Notes under the pieces: model-generated
Seen by the model: the letters and a program-made list of their open reading frames with translations, nothing else
Databases searched by the model: none
Told to the model about the DNA's origin: nothing
From: Candidatus Nitrosomarinus catalina
Lineage (GTDB): Archaea; Thermoproteota; Nitrososphaeria; Nitrososphaerales; Nitrosopumilaceae
NCBI RefSeq assembly: GCF_002156965.1
Contig: NZ_CP021324.1
Span: 1,004,681 to 1,068,680, forward strand
Reading direction: 5' to 3'
DNA length: 64,000 bases
Translations under genes and position numbers: made by a program
In this document: positions 54,195 to 63,026 of the stretch, piece by piece
Position numbering within the stretch: the stretch's first letter is position 1
Layout of the letters: every line of letters starts with the position of its first letter

Positions 54195-56864
54195 TTGGAT
54201 AAAAATCAGATTTTAAAAGAATTCTCCTCAGATCCGGACAAATACTATAATGTCAAATTATTCCAAGAACAAGGATTTGTCAGAAAATCATGTTCTAAAT
54301 GTGGAAGATTTTTTTGGACTTTAGATTCAAACAGAACACTTTGTCCTGATGATGGTACTGATACATATTCATTCATTGGAGAACCACCAACAACAAAAAG
54401 ATTTGATTATACACAAGCTTGGAAACAAGTTGAAGAATTTTTTGTAAAAAATAATCATACTTCAGTTAGTAGATATCCAGTTGTATGCAGATGGCGTGAT
54501 GACTTGTACTTTACAATTGCATCAATTGTTGACTTTCAAAGAATTATGGGTTCAAAAGTTGTTTTTGAATTTCCTGCAAACCCACTAGTTGTTCCACAAA
54601 CATGTCTGAGATTCAAAGATTTAGAAAATGTAGGAGTGACTGGAAGACATTTTTCAAGCTTTTGTATGATTGGACAACACAGTGTTCCAAACAACCAAGG
54701 GTATTGGAAAGATGAATGTGTTGATTTGGATTACAGATTACTAACTGATCAATTTGGAATTAAAAAAGAGGAAGTAGTTTTTGTAGAAGATGTTTGGGCC
54801 GGTGGCGGTTCTTTTGGTCCATCACTAGAATATTTTGTTAGAGGGTTAGAATTAGGAAATGCAGTATTTACAGAGTTCCAAGGAGAACTAGGACAACATA
54901 CAACATTAGACCAAAGGGTAATTGATATGGGTGCAGGGCTAGAGAGATTTGCATGGATTACAATGGGTACACCGACAGCCTACGATTGCTGTTTTGGACC
55001 AATTAATGAGAAATTATTTAATAAAATTGGAATAGATTCAGATTCAGAAATTCTACGAAAGTACTTTACAGAAATTGCAAAAGAGATTGATAACTATGAT
55101 GACCTTAATGAAGTAAGACGACTTGCAATTAAAAATGCAGGAATTACAGATTCACAATTAACAAAAATGATCACACCAATGGAAGGAATGTATCTAATTG
55201 CCGACCATTTACGTACATTGATTTTTGCAATTACAGATGGTGCACTTCCAAGTAATGTTGGTGGAGGATATAATCTCAGAATGATGTTGCGAAGAATTAA
55301 TGCAACAGTAAGTAAACTAAATCTCAAATTAGACATCGATGACTTGATTGATACACATATTGATTATCTAAAAGATACCTATCCTGAACTAAACGAAAAA
55401 AGAGAAGATGTTAAACAAATTCTCAAGATAGAATCTGCCAGATATGAAGAATCAAAAGTACACATGAAGAAAAAAGCAGAGAAAATTCGTGAAAAAGGCA
55501 CTCCAACAGTTGATGAGCTCATTACATTTTACGAATCAGACGGAATCACTCCAGAATATCTCAAAGAAGTTGACGCAATTGCAGAAGTTCCATCATCATT
55601 TTACTCTAAATTATCAGATTTACACCAATCAGAAAAGAAAAAAGCAATTACTGAATTACCATTAGAGAAACTTCCAGAAACGGAGACTCTATTTTACAAA
55701 GATGACCCCATGGAATTTGAGGCTACAGTAATCAAAGTATTTGATGATCAAGTGGTATTAGACAAAACATCATTTTATGCCAGAGGTGGAGGTCAGGAAC
55801 CAGATCATGGAAGTATTGCAGGATTTGAAGTAGTTGATGTAGATAAACATGCAGACATTATTGTTCATAAATTAAAAGGTGGAACTCCAAATCAAGGAGA
55901 CACAGTTCAGTGTAAAGTGGATGCAACAAGACGTTCAAACATTACTAAAAACCATACTAGTACTCACATCATCAATACATCAGCTCGAAGTGTCTTAGGA
56001 TCATGGGTTTGGCAACACTCTGCATTCAAAGATGATGATCATGCAAGATTAGACATTACACATCATTCATCATTAAATGACGAACAAGTAAAACAAATTG
56101 AAGATGCAGCAAATAAAATGATTAAAGATAACTATCCTGTCAAAATAGAATACTTTGATAGAGGTACTGCAGAGCAACAATATGGATTTAGAATTTATCA
56201 AGGTGGAGTAGTTCCAGTAAAATCTGTAAGAATCGTATCAATTGAAGATAAAGACATTGAAGCTTGTGGTGGAACCCATGTAAAGAAAACTGGAGATATT
56301 GAATTAATCAAAATTACAAAGACAAAAAGAATTCAAGATGGAGTTGTTCGTTTAGAATTTGTTTCAGGACCAAATGCATTTGAATATGTCAAAGAGCAAG
56401 AAGAAGAGTCAAAGAAAAAAGAACAACAAGCAATTGAAAAACAACAATTAGAAAAACAAAGAGAAGAAAACAAAGACAAAGCAAGAGAGAAAATCCCAGT
56501 ATTCATAGAAAAAATTCTAGCAGGAGAATCATTAGACTCTGAAGAAATTAACAACAAAGGAAAACTTTGCTTTACATCAAGTGACAATTATGATGATTAT
56601 TTCAATCAAAACTTTGGAAAGAAGTTAGTTGCTAAAGACGATACTGCAGCATTTTGTGGAATTTTTGAAGCAGGTCCAACTATACGAGTAATGATATTTG
56701 CAGGTGAGAAATCAGGCGTAAATGCAGGTGAAATTGCCAAAGAAATAGCCTCAATTTTAGGAGGTTCTGGAGGCGGCGATGCCAAATTTGCTCAAGGTGG
56801 AGGTAAAGACACATCTAAAAAAGACGAGGCAATACAAAAAGCAAAATCAATGATTTTAGGATAA
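54195..56864 (+). CDS. alaS: alanyl-tRNA synthetase, archaeal type
   Basis: 889 residues from TTG at 54195. The N-terminal archaeal extension has Cys pairs (SCSKCGRFFW, TLCPDDG). The class II core includes RWRDDLYFTIASIVDFQRIM and GAGLERFAWITMGTPT. The editing domain has NHTSTHIINTSARSVLG and CGGTHVKKTGD zinc ligands, and the C-terminal C-Ala domain ends SGGGDAKFAQGG. TACTTAATATC lies about 27 bp upstream. Eight nt before leuS, so an operon. Confidence 0.96.
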   Translation: MDKNQILKEFSSDPDKYYNVKLFQEQGFVRKSCSKCGRFFWTLDSNRTLCPDDGTDTYSFIGEPPTTKRFDYTQAWKQVEEFFVKNNHTSVSRYPVVCRWRDDLYFTIASIVDFQRIMGSKVVFEFPANPLVVPQTCLRFKDLENVGVTGRHFSSFCMIGQHSVPNNQGYWKDECVDLDYRLLTDQFGIKKEEVVFVEDVWAGGGSFGPSLEYFVRGLELGNAVFTEFQGELGQHTTLDQRVIDMGAGLERFAWITMGTPTAYDCCFGPINEKLFNKIGIDSDSEILRKYFTEIAKEIDNYDDLNEVRRLAIKNAGITDSQLTKMITPMEGMYLIADHLRTLIFAITDGALPSNVGGGYNLRMMLRRINATVSKLNLKLDIDDLIDTHIDYLKDTYPELNEKREDVKQILKIESARYEESKVHMKKKAEKIREKGTPTVDELITFYESDGITPEYLKEVDAIAEVPSSFYSKLSDLHQSEKKKAITELPLEKLPETETLFYKDDPMEFEATVIKVFDDQVVLDKTSFYARGGGQEPDHGSIAGFEVVDVDKHADIIVHKLKGGTPNQGDTVQCKVDATRRSNITKNHTSTHIINTSARSVLGSWVWQHSAFKDDDHARLDITHHSSLNDEQVKQIEDAANKMIKDNYPVKIEYFDRGTAEQQYGFRIYQGGVVPVKSVRIVSIEDKDIEACGGTHVKKTGDIELIKITKTKRIQDGVVRLEFVSGPNAFEYVKEQEEESKKKEQQAIEKQQLEKQREENKDKAREKIPVFIEKILAGESLDSEEINNKGKLCFTSSDNYDDYFNQNFGKKLVAKDDTAAFCGIFEAGPTIRVMIFAGEKSGVNAGEIAKEIASILGGSGGGDAKFAQGGGKDTSKKDEAIQKAKSMILG

Positions 56865-56871
56865 ATGAGAA

Positions 56872-59742
56872 ATGGAAATTAACTGGAACCAAATTGAAAC
56901 CAAATGGAGAGCCAAATGGGATGAGTCAAAAGACTTTGAAACAAATCCAAATGAGAAACCAAAAAAATTCATAACAGTTGCATATCCATATCCAAACTCA
57001 CCACAACACATTGGACATGGAAGAACTTACACATTAGCTGATGTTCATGCAAGATTTTATCGAATGCAAGGATTCAACGTATTATTCCCAATGGGATTTC
57101 ACTATACTGGCACTCCAGTTTTAGGGATGGCAAAAAGAATCCAATCTCAAGAAAAAGAAATTCTTGATGGACTACGAAACATCTATCATGTTCCAGAAGA
57201 AGATATCAAAACATTTGTTGAACCAATAAAGATTGCAGATTATTTCCATGAAGAAATTAAAGCTGGAATGATTGAGATGGGTTATTCCATTGATTGGAGA
57301 AGAGAATTTACTACAATTGTTCCAGGATATCAGAAATTTATCGAATGGCAAATTACAACACTAAAAGAAAATGGCAAAATCATTCAAGGTTCACATCCAG
57401 TGGGGTGGTGTCCACGTGATCAAAACCCAGTATCACAACACGATACAATGGGAGATGTTGAACCAAAAATCGATGACAAAAACCATCTAGTCAAATTCAA
57501 ATTTGGCGAATACATATTTCCAGTAACAACACTTCGTCCTGAAACAATTTTTGGAATTACTAACCTTTGGGTTAATCCAAATACTATTTACAAAAAAATT
57601 AAAGCTGATGATGAAAAATGGATTGTATCAGAAGAATGTGCAAAGAAAATAGAATTCTTTGGAAAAGAAATTACAATTGAAGGAGACATTGCAGGAACTG
57701 AAATTATTGGAAAATCTGCTACAGCACTACATAACAATCAAGAGATTCCAATTTTAGAAGCAGAATTTGTAGAGCCTGCAATTGGAACAGGCCTAGTAAT
57801 GTCAGTTCCAGCTCACGCACCAAAAGACTACCAGGCATTAATGGACCTCAAGGCTAAAAATCATGAATTAGCCTCAAAAATTGAGCCTATTCCAATCATA
57901 TCAACTGAAGGGTATGGAGAGATTCCTGCAAAAGAGATTTGTGAAAAGATGGGAGTATCAGACCAATCTGACCAAAAATTAGAAGAGGCAACAAATGAGT
58001 TATACCTCAAAGAATTCACAGATGGAAAACTAAACGACAAATGTGGTGATTTCCAAAATGAGAAAGTTCAGTTTGGACGAAACAAAGTCAGAGACTGGTT
58101 AATGGAAAACAAACATCTAGAAAAATTCCCAGTGCTTGAAAATGCTCCTGTAAAATGTCGTTGTGGAACTGAATGTGTTGTTAAAGTATTGAACAATCAA
58201 TGGTTTTTGAATTATGGAGATGAAGAATGGAAAGAAACTGCAAGAAATTGTTTTGATGAGATGAATATCTTACCAAATAAAATTACAACAGAATTCAAAG
58301 AAGTAATTGATTGGTTACATGAAAGGGCATGTGCAAGACAACAAGGATTGGGAACTAATCTACCATGGGATAAAGATTGGATTGTTGAGAGTTTATCTGA
58401 TAGTGTAATTTACATGGCATACTATACAATGTCAAGATTTGTAAATGATGGAACACTAAAACCTGAAAATCTTACAAAAGAATTCTTTGATTTTATTTTA
58501 CTTGATAAAGGAGACATGTTACTAGCTGTTAGTACATCAAAATTATCTGAAGAAGTAATTAGTATGGTCAAAAATGAATTCCAATACTTTTATCCAGTTG
58601 ACTCTAGACATTCAGGACGAGATCTTGTACAAAATCACTTGTCATTTTTTGTCTTAAATCACGTTGCAATATTTGAGAAAAAATTATGGCCACAAGAAAT
58701 TGTTGTCAATGGTTCAGTAATGATGGATGGCGCAAAAATGAGTAAGAGTATGGGAAATATTATTCCACTTCGAACTGCAATCAAAGACCACGGAGCAGAC
58801 CCAATTAGATTAGCAATTATCTCATCAGCAGAACTACTTCAGGATGCTGATTTCAATATGGACAGTGTAACAGGCATTCAAAGTAAGCTAGAATCACTTC
58901 TAGAGGAATGCAGCAGCCTCAAAGCATCAGATGTAGGTGATTTGGAGGCTGAAGATAAGTGGATTTTATCCAAAACTCAAGGCATGATTGCCCAAGTTAC
59001 AGAAGCTGTAGAGAAAATGAGGCTACGAGAAGGACTCCATGACATACTATTTTCATTTGAATCTGATTTGAGCTGGTATTCAAAGAGAGTTGAGGCCAAA
59101 GGAAGGGACAATGTTTCAGGTATATTACACAAAATCAATTCAGCAAGAGTTGCAATGCTGTCTCCATTTGCACCGCATATAGCTGAAGAGATGTGGGAAA
59201 AATTAGGATATACAGAGCTTGTATCAAAATCAGCATGGCCTAAATTTTCAAAAGAAAATGTAGATGCTACATCAATTCAATCCGAAGAATTACTAAAATC
59301 AACAATAGATGATATTGCAAATATCCTAAAAGTTACAAAAATCACTCCACAAAAAATTGTAATTTATGTAAACTCTGACGAATTCAAATCTAAAGTTTAT
59401 AGAAAAATTTTAGGAATTATGGTAGGAGGTCAAAACAATATGGGAGTAGTAATGAAAGAATTGATTGCAGATCCTCAAACAACAGATGCTAAAAAGATGC
59501 CAGACTTTATCCAAAAAGTAATCAAAGACTTGCATTCAGAGTCTGAAGAAATCAAATCAACAAAATTAGAATCTGAAGAATTTGATGAAAAGCAATTCTT
59601 TTCTGCAGAACTATCAAGTATTGGTAAAAAAGAATTTGGAGTAGACATTCAAGTGTTTGGAGCAACTGATGATGACATCTATGATCCAAAAGGAAAAGCT
59701 AGACATGCAAGACCATTCAAACCAGCAATCTTAATTGAATAA
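56872..59742 (+). CDS. leuS: leucyl-tRNA synthetase, archaeal type
   Basis: 956 residues. The HIGH motif is SPQHIGHGRTYTL and the KMSKS motif DGAKMSKSMGN. The CP1 editing domain lies between about 190 and 400 with VTTLRPETIFGITNLWVNP and VMSVPAHAPKDYQAL. The C-terminal domains are of the archaeal/eukaryotic kind. It charges tRNA-Leu and edits misactivated amino acids. Co-transcribed with alaS. Confidence 0.96.
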   Translation: MEINWNQIETKWRAKWDESKDFETNPNEKPKKFITVAYPYPNSPQHIGHGRTYTLADVHARFYRMQGFNVLFPMGFHYTGTPVLGMAKRIQSQEKEILDGLRNIYHVPEEDIKTFVEPIKIADYFHEEIKAGMIEMGYSIDWRREFTTIVPGYQKFIEWQITTLKENGKIIQGSHPVGWCPRDQNPVSQHDTMGDVEPKIDDKNHLVKFKFGEYIFPVTTLRPETIFGITNLWVNPNTIYKKIKADDEKWIVSEECAKKIEFFGKEITIEGDIAGTEIIGKSATALHNNQEIPILEAEFVEPAIGTGLVMSVPAHAPKDYQALMDLKAKNHELASKIEPIPIISTEGYGEIPAKEICEKMGVSDQSDQKLEEATNELYLKEFTDGKLNDKCGDFQNEKVQFGRNKVRDWLMENKHLEKFPVLENAPVKCRCGTECVVKVLNNQWFLNYGDEEWKETARNCFDEMNILPNKITTEFKEVIDWLHERACARQQGLGTNLPWDKDWIVESLSDSVIYMAYYTMSRFVNDGTLKPENLTKEFFDFILLDKGDMLLAVSTSKLSEEVISMVKNEFQYFYPVDSRHSGRDLVQNHLSFFVLNHVAIFEKKLWPQEIVVNGSVMMDGAKMSKSMGNIIPLRTAIKDHGADPIRLAIISSAELLQDADFNMDSVTGIQSKLESLLEECSSLKASDVGDLEAEDKWILSKTQGMIAQVTEAVEKMRLREGLHDILFSFESDLSWYSKRVEAKGRDNVSGILHKINSARVAMLSPFAPHIAEEMWEKLGYTELVSKSAWPKFSKENVDATSIQSEELLKSTIDDIANILKVTKITPQKIVIYVNSDEFKSKVYRKILGIMVGGQNNMGVVMKELIADPQTTDAKKMPDFIQKVIKDLHSESEEIKSTKLESEEFDEKQFFSAELSSIGKKEFGVDIQVFGATDDDIYDPKGKARHARPFKPAILIE

Positions 59743-59865
59743 TTAATAGCGATTTTTACAAGTTGAGCAAACATAAGCATACTTAATTTCTAAATCATAA
59801 GGAATACTCACTTTAGCTAGTTGTAGTATGGTAAATCCTCTGCAAATCTTACAAATCCCTCGCAA
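59743..59865 (-). CDS. zinc-ribbon microprotein
   Basis: 40 residues from a TTG at 59865: MRGICKICRGFTILQLAKVS then IPYDLEIKYAYVCSTCKNRY. C-x2-C at 5-8 and C-x2-C at 33-36 make a four-Cys zinc ribbon. The stop codon lies directly against the leuS stop on the other strand with no gap. CTAAATTTT about 22-26 bp upstream is a weak TATA. Function unknown; nucleic-acid binding is possible. Confidence 0.62.
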   Translation of the reverse strand: MRGICKICRGFTILQLAKVSIPYDLEIKYAYVCSTCKNRY

Positions 59866-59891
59866 CAGTACTGATTGTAAAATTTAGAGTT

Positions 59892-59915
59892 AACCAGATG
59901 TGTCAAAATCTGGTT
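59892..59915. repeat. 8-bp inverted repeat
   Basis: AACCAGAT (59892-59899) and ATCTGGTT (59908-59915) enclose an 8-nt loop. The 171-bp gap 59866-60036 has no convincing gene; it holds this hairpin and a 16-codon ORF at 59975 that is too short to support. The hairpin may end or control the microprotein transcript or belong to a small RNA. Confidence 0.6.
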
Positions 59916-60036
59916 CGATCAAGGTCATGCGTAATTTACCCACGAAATTAACTACTTTTTGCAAAATACACCATATGATAAAAGAAATAATTGGATTTGT
60001 ATGGGATTTAATTTCTGGACAATAAAAAAAAGTAAA

Positions 60037-60465
60037 TTAATTTTCAATATCTAAATCAACATGAACTTGTTGTATGCATGAATTGAGTTGTTCCTCATTA
60101 CCTATCCAGATTTCACGACAATTCTGAAGTTGTTGTTCATATGTATCCCAAAACTCATTGCTTTGAAGTAGAGAATTTTTTCCATCCTTTGCCATGTGAT
60201 AAACTTCAAGACCTGTAAAGCCTTCATATCTTTGAATCATTTTTTCATGAGATGCTTCAAATCTTTTTAATTCTTCTTTACAGGTATCTTGAGAATAACC
60301 AGATAGGTCCTCACATTGTTTAATTTTTTGTTGTAATTCATAGTATGATAGTTCCAGATTTCTCAACTCCCTTTCTTTAACAAAGTCACCATAATCAGCA
60401 GTTGCAATTATTCCAATGAAAATACCAACAGCAACTACAGCAATCACAACTCCAATTGTTCGCAT
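60037..60465 (-). CDS. membrane-anchored hypothetical protein
   Basis: 142 residues. One N-terminal membrane helix (TIGVVIAVVAVGIFIGIIA), then a charged, helical extracytoplasmic part with four Cys: IKQCEDLSGYSQDTCKEEL and QNCREIWIGNEEQLNSCIQ, likely two disulfides or pairs. The pattern C-x10-C and C-x15-C suggests a helical hairpin. Family not recognised. Confidence 0.72.
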   Translation of the reverse strand: MRTIGVVIAVVAVGIFIGIIATADYGDFVKERELRNLELSYYELQQKIKQCEDLSGYSQDTCKEELKRFEASHEKMIQRYEGFTGLEVYHMAKDGKNSLLQSNEFWDTYEQQLQNCREIWIGNEEQLNSCIQQVHVDLDIEN

Positions 60466-60514
60466 TACTAGGGCATATTACCCATAGATATTATCCCTTT
60501 TCAAAAATAAAGTG

Positions 60515-60665
60515 AAAAAAAAGAAGTTTTTGGACTTAAGATCATAACCGTGAGGTGTACGATGAGAGCCCATGCCACTTAAGATCAGAAAGTGTTCCTT
60601 TTCTGATGACAGTGTTCGTCTTAAGATCCCAAACGATTGTTTGTAGATGACAGACTTGTTCTTGT
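60515..60665 (-). ncRNA. candidate small RNA with three hairpin modules
   Basis: On the minus strand, GGTATATAACC (TATATA at 60688-60695) is about 26 bp before a start near 60665, and a T8 run (60515-60522) ends the region. Within it three modules occur, each CTSTCATC, a 17-18 nt hairpin, then GATCTTAAG; on plus coordinates they are 60535-60568, 60578-60612 and 60620-60653. The hairpins differ in sequence but keep pairing (ACC/GGT, AGAAAG/TTTTCT, CAAAC/GTTTG). G+C is about 42 percent over 60541-60660, above the flanks. No frame has a start codon. Strand assignment is inferred; the elements could instead be DNA sites. Confidence 0.55.
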
Positions 60666-60713
60666 AATTATCTTAAGGCAATTTTGGTATATAACCAGCG
60701 CTCATAAATTCTA

Positions 60714-60743
60714 CTAGTGCCAAAGTAATCAATTCTAGTGCCA
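60714..60743. repeat. CTAGTGCCA direct repeat, 21-bp spacing
   Basis: CTAGTGCCA occurs at 60714-60722 and 60735-60743, exactly 21 bp apart (two helical turns), upstream of a TATA-like CTATTTATTAG (60764-60773) of the reductase gene at 60798. The arrangement suits an activator or repressor dimer site. Confidence 0.6.
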
Positions 60744-60797
60744 TAAATTTGAATTTCAGATAGTCTATTTATTAGAGATAGAGGATGCAAAGGTATC

Positions 60798-61811
60798 TTG
60801 AAAATAGCAGTTATGGGAATGGGTGTAGCTGGATCATATCTAATGGCCAGACTAAAAGATTCTGAACATGATGTTACAGGATATGAATTAAAATCTGAAG
60901 AGACACATGACTCAATTTGTGCATGGGGAACAATCAAACCAGTTCTAACAGAATTTTGTAAAAAGACTGGAAGAAATTTTGATGACTTTTTGATTCATGA
61001 CGGAAAAAGTATGCATGTCAAAATGAATGACAATGTGAAATTTGATATCGGATTACACGGAATGTGTACATATGACAAATTAGCTTTAATCAAAGATTTC
61101 ATTAAAGATTCAAAAATAATTTACGGCAATCCACCAAAAAAAGAAGAACTTGAAAAAGAATACGACATGATAGTTGATTGTACTGGATTCCACAGAGTAT
61201 ACTTGCCAAAGATGAAAGAAGATTTCTTTTTACCAACTTATGAATACAAAGTAGAATATGAAAACGGAGTTCCATATGACGACTTTTACATTGAGCCATT
61301 TCCAGGAATGTCTGGATACTTTTGGTATTTCCCACTAGGTGAAAAATGGGCACATATTGGAGCAGGAGATTATAACAAAAATCACATTAAAGCAACAGAT
61401 GCATTTCTTAAAAAACACGGCGGTAAGGTTCTAAAAACTAAAGGTCGTCCAATCAGACTTGCAACACCAGATAGATGTAAGCCATATTATTCTGGAAAAG
61501 TTGTAGGTGTTGGCGAATCAATTGGTACAGTTTATGCACTACTTGGAGAAGGAATTATTCCATCAATGCAATGTGTGGATATTTTCATTGAAAATATGCA
61601 TGACTTTGCAGCATATGAAAAAGCAATTGAAAAACATTACAAAGTGTATGCTAAAGTTTTCAATTTTGTTAGAGCAAAAATTCACAAAGACTTTAACTTT
61701 TTGAAAGCATTGCCTGACTTTTTAGCAATCTTCCGGTACATGAAAAAGAATGAAGATAGATTTGGAATGGATATCAGAATTGCAGATTTGTTAAAAGTTG
61801 CTAAAGCCTAA
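60798..61811 (+). CDS. geranylgeranyl-reductase-family flavoprotein
   Basis: 337 residues from TTG at 60798. The FAD motif is IAVMGMGVAGSYLMARLKD, then a short GYELKSEE. Later DMIVDCTGF and VVGVGESIGTVYALLGEGII match the geranylgeranyl reductase family that saturates archaeal lipid isoprenoid chains or menaquinone tails. It is shorter than typical digeranylgeranylglycerophospholipid reductase (near 400), so substrate is uncertain. CTATTTATTAG gives the promoter; end overlaps the next convergent gene by 4 nt. Confidence 0.85.
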   Translation: MKIAVMGMGVAGSYLMARLKDSEHDVTGYELKSEETHDSICAWGTIKPVLTEFCKKTGRNFDDFLIHDGKSMHVKMNDNVKFDIGLHGMCTYDKLALIKDFIKDSKIIYGNPPKKEELEKEYDMIVDCTGFHRVYLPKMKEDFFLPTYEYKVEYENGVPYDDFYIEPFPGMSGYFWYFPLGEKWAHIGAGDYNKNHIKATDAFLKKHGGKVLKTKGRPIRLATPDRCKPYYSGKVVGVGESIGTVYALLGEGIIPSMQCVDIFIENMHDFAAYEKAIEKHYKVYAKVFNFVRAKIHKDFNFLKALPDFLAIFRYMKKNEDRFGMDIRIADLLKVAKA

Positions 61812-62512
61812 GAGAAACTAACAGAACTAAATCCTTCTCGGTTTGTCCTATTACTTGCCATGTTGTAATCATAGATTGTTGTTGAATATGCTTGTAGTTC
61901 CTCTTTCATTTGATCCAAATTATCTGCAAGGTAAAATCCTGGACAGTCTCCTGTAAATTGATAAGTTGCATGAACACGTGCTTTGCCACCTTCATTTTCT
62001 AGCCAACTAGCAAATGGGTAAAGATAACAAACTCCAGGTCTGTCAGGATGCATACTACAACCCCCCTTATCATCTAAAAATCTACATGAAATGTGAGTTC
62101 CATCTTCTTCAGGAGTCTCATCTGTTTTTCTCTTTAGATTAATTGTAGTCATTGTAGTCATTTGACCTGATGGTCCTGGTTCATCGTAAGTTACAGTTAA
62201 TGTTTCATTTTTGATAAATTCTGCAGTATTTTTGTATTTGAGACCTTTGCCAATTGTAATTAGATCATCAGAAGTTAATGGCAATCTGCCTTGTCTATCA
62301 CAACAATTATGACAATCAGGCCAAAAGCATTTCCATAAGATGTATTTTTTTTCTGAATTAAGAAATGGAACGTGAAAAACTACATCTTTGACTTTGATTG
62401 CATAATCAGATACATCAGTAATTTGACCTAGTACGAATTTCCTTAAGATAGGATCAAAATCCCAATCCTTTTCTAACAAATCTAATGATTCTTGAATTTC
62501 TTTTTGAGACAA
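61808..62512 (-). CDS. YkgJ-type cysteine-cluster protein
   Basis: 234 residues. CFWPDCHNCCDRQGRLPLTS and CRFLDDKGGCSMHPDRPGVC followed by YLYPFASW give the Cys pattern of the YkgJ/Fe-S or zinc cluster family (C-x4-C-x2-CC and later Cys pairs). The biochemical role of this family is unknown. It ends in a 4-nt overlap with the reductase. Confidence 0.85.
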   Translation of the reverse strand: MSQKEIQESLDLLEKDWDFDPILRKFVLGQITDVSDYAIKVKDVVFHVPFLNSEKKYILWKCFWPDCHNCCDRQGRLPLTSDDLITIGKGLKYKNTAEFIKNETLTVTYDEPGPSGQMTTMTTINLKRKTDETPEEDGTHISCRFLDDKGGCSMHPDRPGVCYLYPFASWLENEGGKARVHATYQFTGDCPGFYLADNLDQMKEELQAYSTTIYDYNMASNRTNREGFSSVSFS

Positions 62513-62547
62513 GTATTCAGTTATAACCGCTTTTGCAGATCTTATTA

Positions 62548-62868
62548 ATGTTGAGTGAAAAAGGAAAATATGCAGCAGCTACAGAGAATAGAAGATTTGT
62601 GTGGGCTGAAATTATTTGGCCACTAGTTTTAGAGATTAACGATATTACATTTTCATTAAAACAATTTCAAGAAAAACGTGAAAAAGTCTGTAAAGAAAAA
62701 AACACAACAATTACAATTGCATCAAGAGGATTAGTATCTCTTGTTCTAAAAGGAATTTTACTAAAAGAAAATGACACGTATTCAATTCATTACAAATTAA
62801 TCCCATACATGAGATTAAAAGCAAAATGTGATTATGCAACAGCTATCCATGAAGTTAGAATAAAATAA
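62548..62868 (+). CDS. hypothetical winged-helix-like protein
   Basis: 106 residues from ATG at 62548 (MLSEKGKYAAATENRRFVWA); GTTATAAC at 62519-62526 is about 26 bp before it, so the TTG at 62533 is not used. A helical N-terminal half and ITIASRGLVSLVLKGILLKE followed by a strand pair have a wing-like look. Basic overall. Not recognised; regulatory role only guessed. tRNA-Gln follows on the other strand. Confidence 0.72.
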   Translation: MLSEKGKYAAATENRRFVWAEIIWPLVLEINDITFSLKQFQEKREKVCKEKNTTITIASRGLVSLVLKGILLKENDTYSIHYKLIPYMRLKAKCDYATAIHEVRIK

Positions 62869-62875
62869 TTACCAG

Positions 62876-62963
62876 TAGCCCGAGGCAGATTCGAACTGCC
62901 GTCTCCGCCTATCCACTCTTGAGATCCAGAGGGCAGAATCCTTGACCACTAGACTATCGGGCT
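62876..62963 (-). tRNA. tRNA-Gln (CTG) with a 15-nt intron
   Basis: On the minus strand AGCCCGA pairs with TCGGGCT, discriminator A, no encoded CCA. D-arm GTCT/GGAT, anticodon stem CTGCC/GGCGG and T-arm GGCAG-TTCGAAT-CTGCC fold well. The 22-nt loop fits CTCTGGA (anticodon CTG) with a 15-nt intron after position 37 (62911-62925). The A1-U72 pair is the known identity mark of archaeal tRNA-Gln for GatDE and rules out tRNA-Glu. CATTATATTC upstream is its promoter. Confidence 0.88.
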
Positions 62964-63026
62964 ACTTGATAGAAATTCAAGTAATTTAGAATATAATGAT
63001 TTGGTGAAAATGTTTTTGAAAGAATT

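Noticed and set aside
59880-59960. Degenerate tRNA suggested by CTGGTTCGATC
   Set aside because: The T-stem does not pair on the 3' side and no acceptor or anticodon arm can be formed.
59975-60025. 16-residue hydrophobic ORF MIKEIIGFVWDLISGQ
   Set aside because: Too short to support, with no promoter at the right distance or context.
60535-60665. Minus-strand coding frame containing VWDLKTNTVIRKG
   Set aside because: It has no start codon after the upstream TAA, and module spacing breaks the frame; noncoding structure explains the repeats better.
62876-62963. tRNA-Glu (CTC) reading of the intron-bearing tRNA
   Set aside because: It needs a non-standard splice position, and the A1-U72 pair is the archaeal tRNA-Gln mark.
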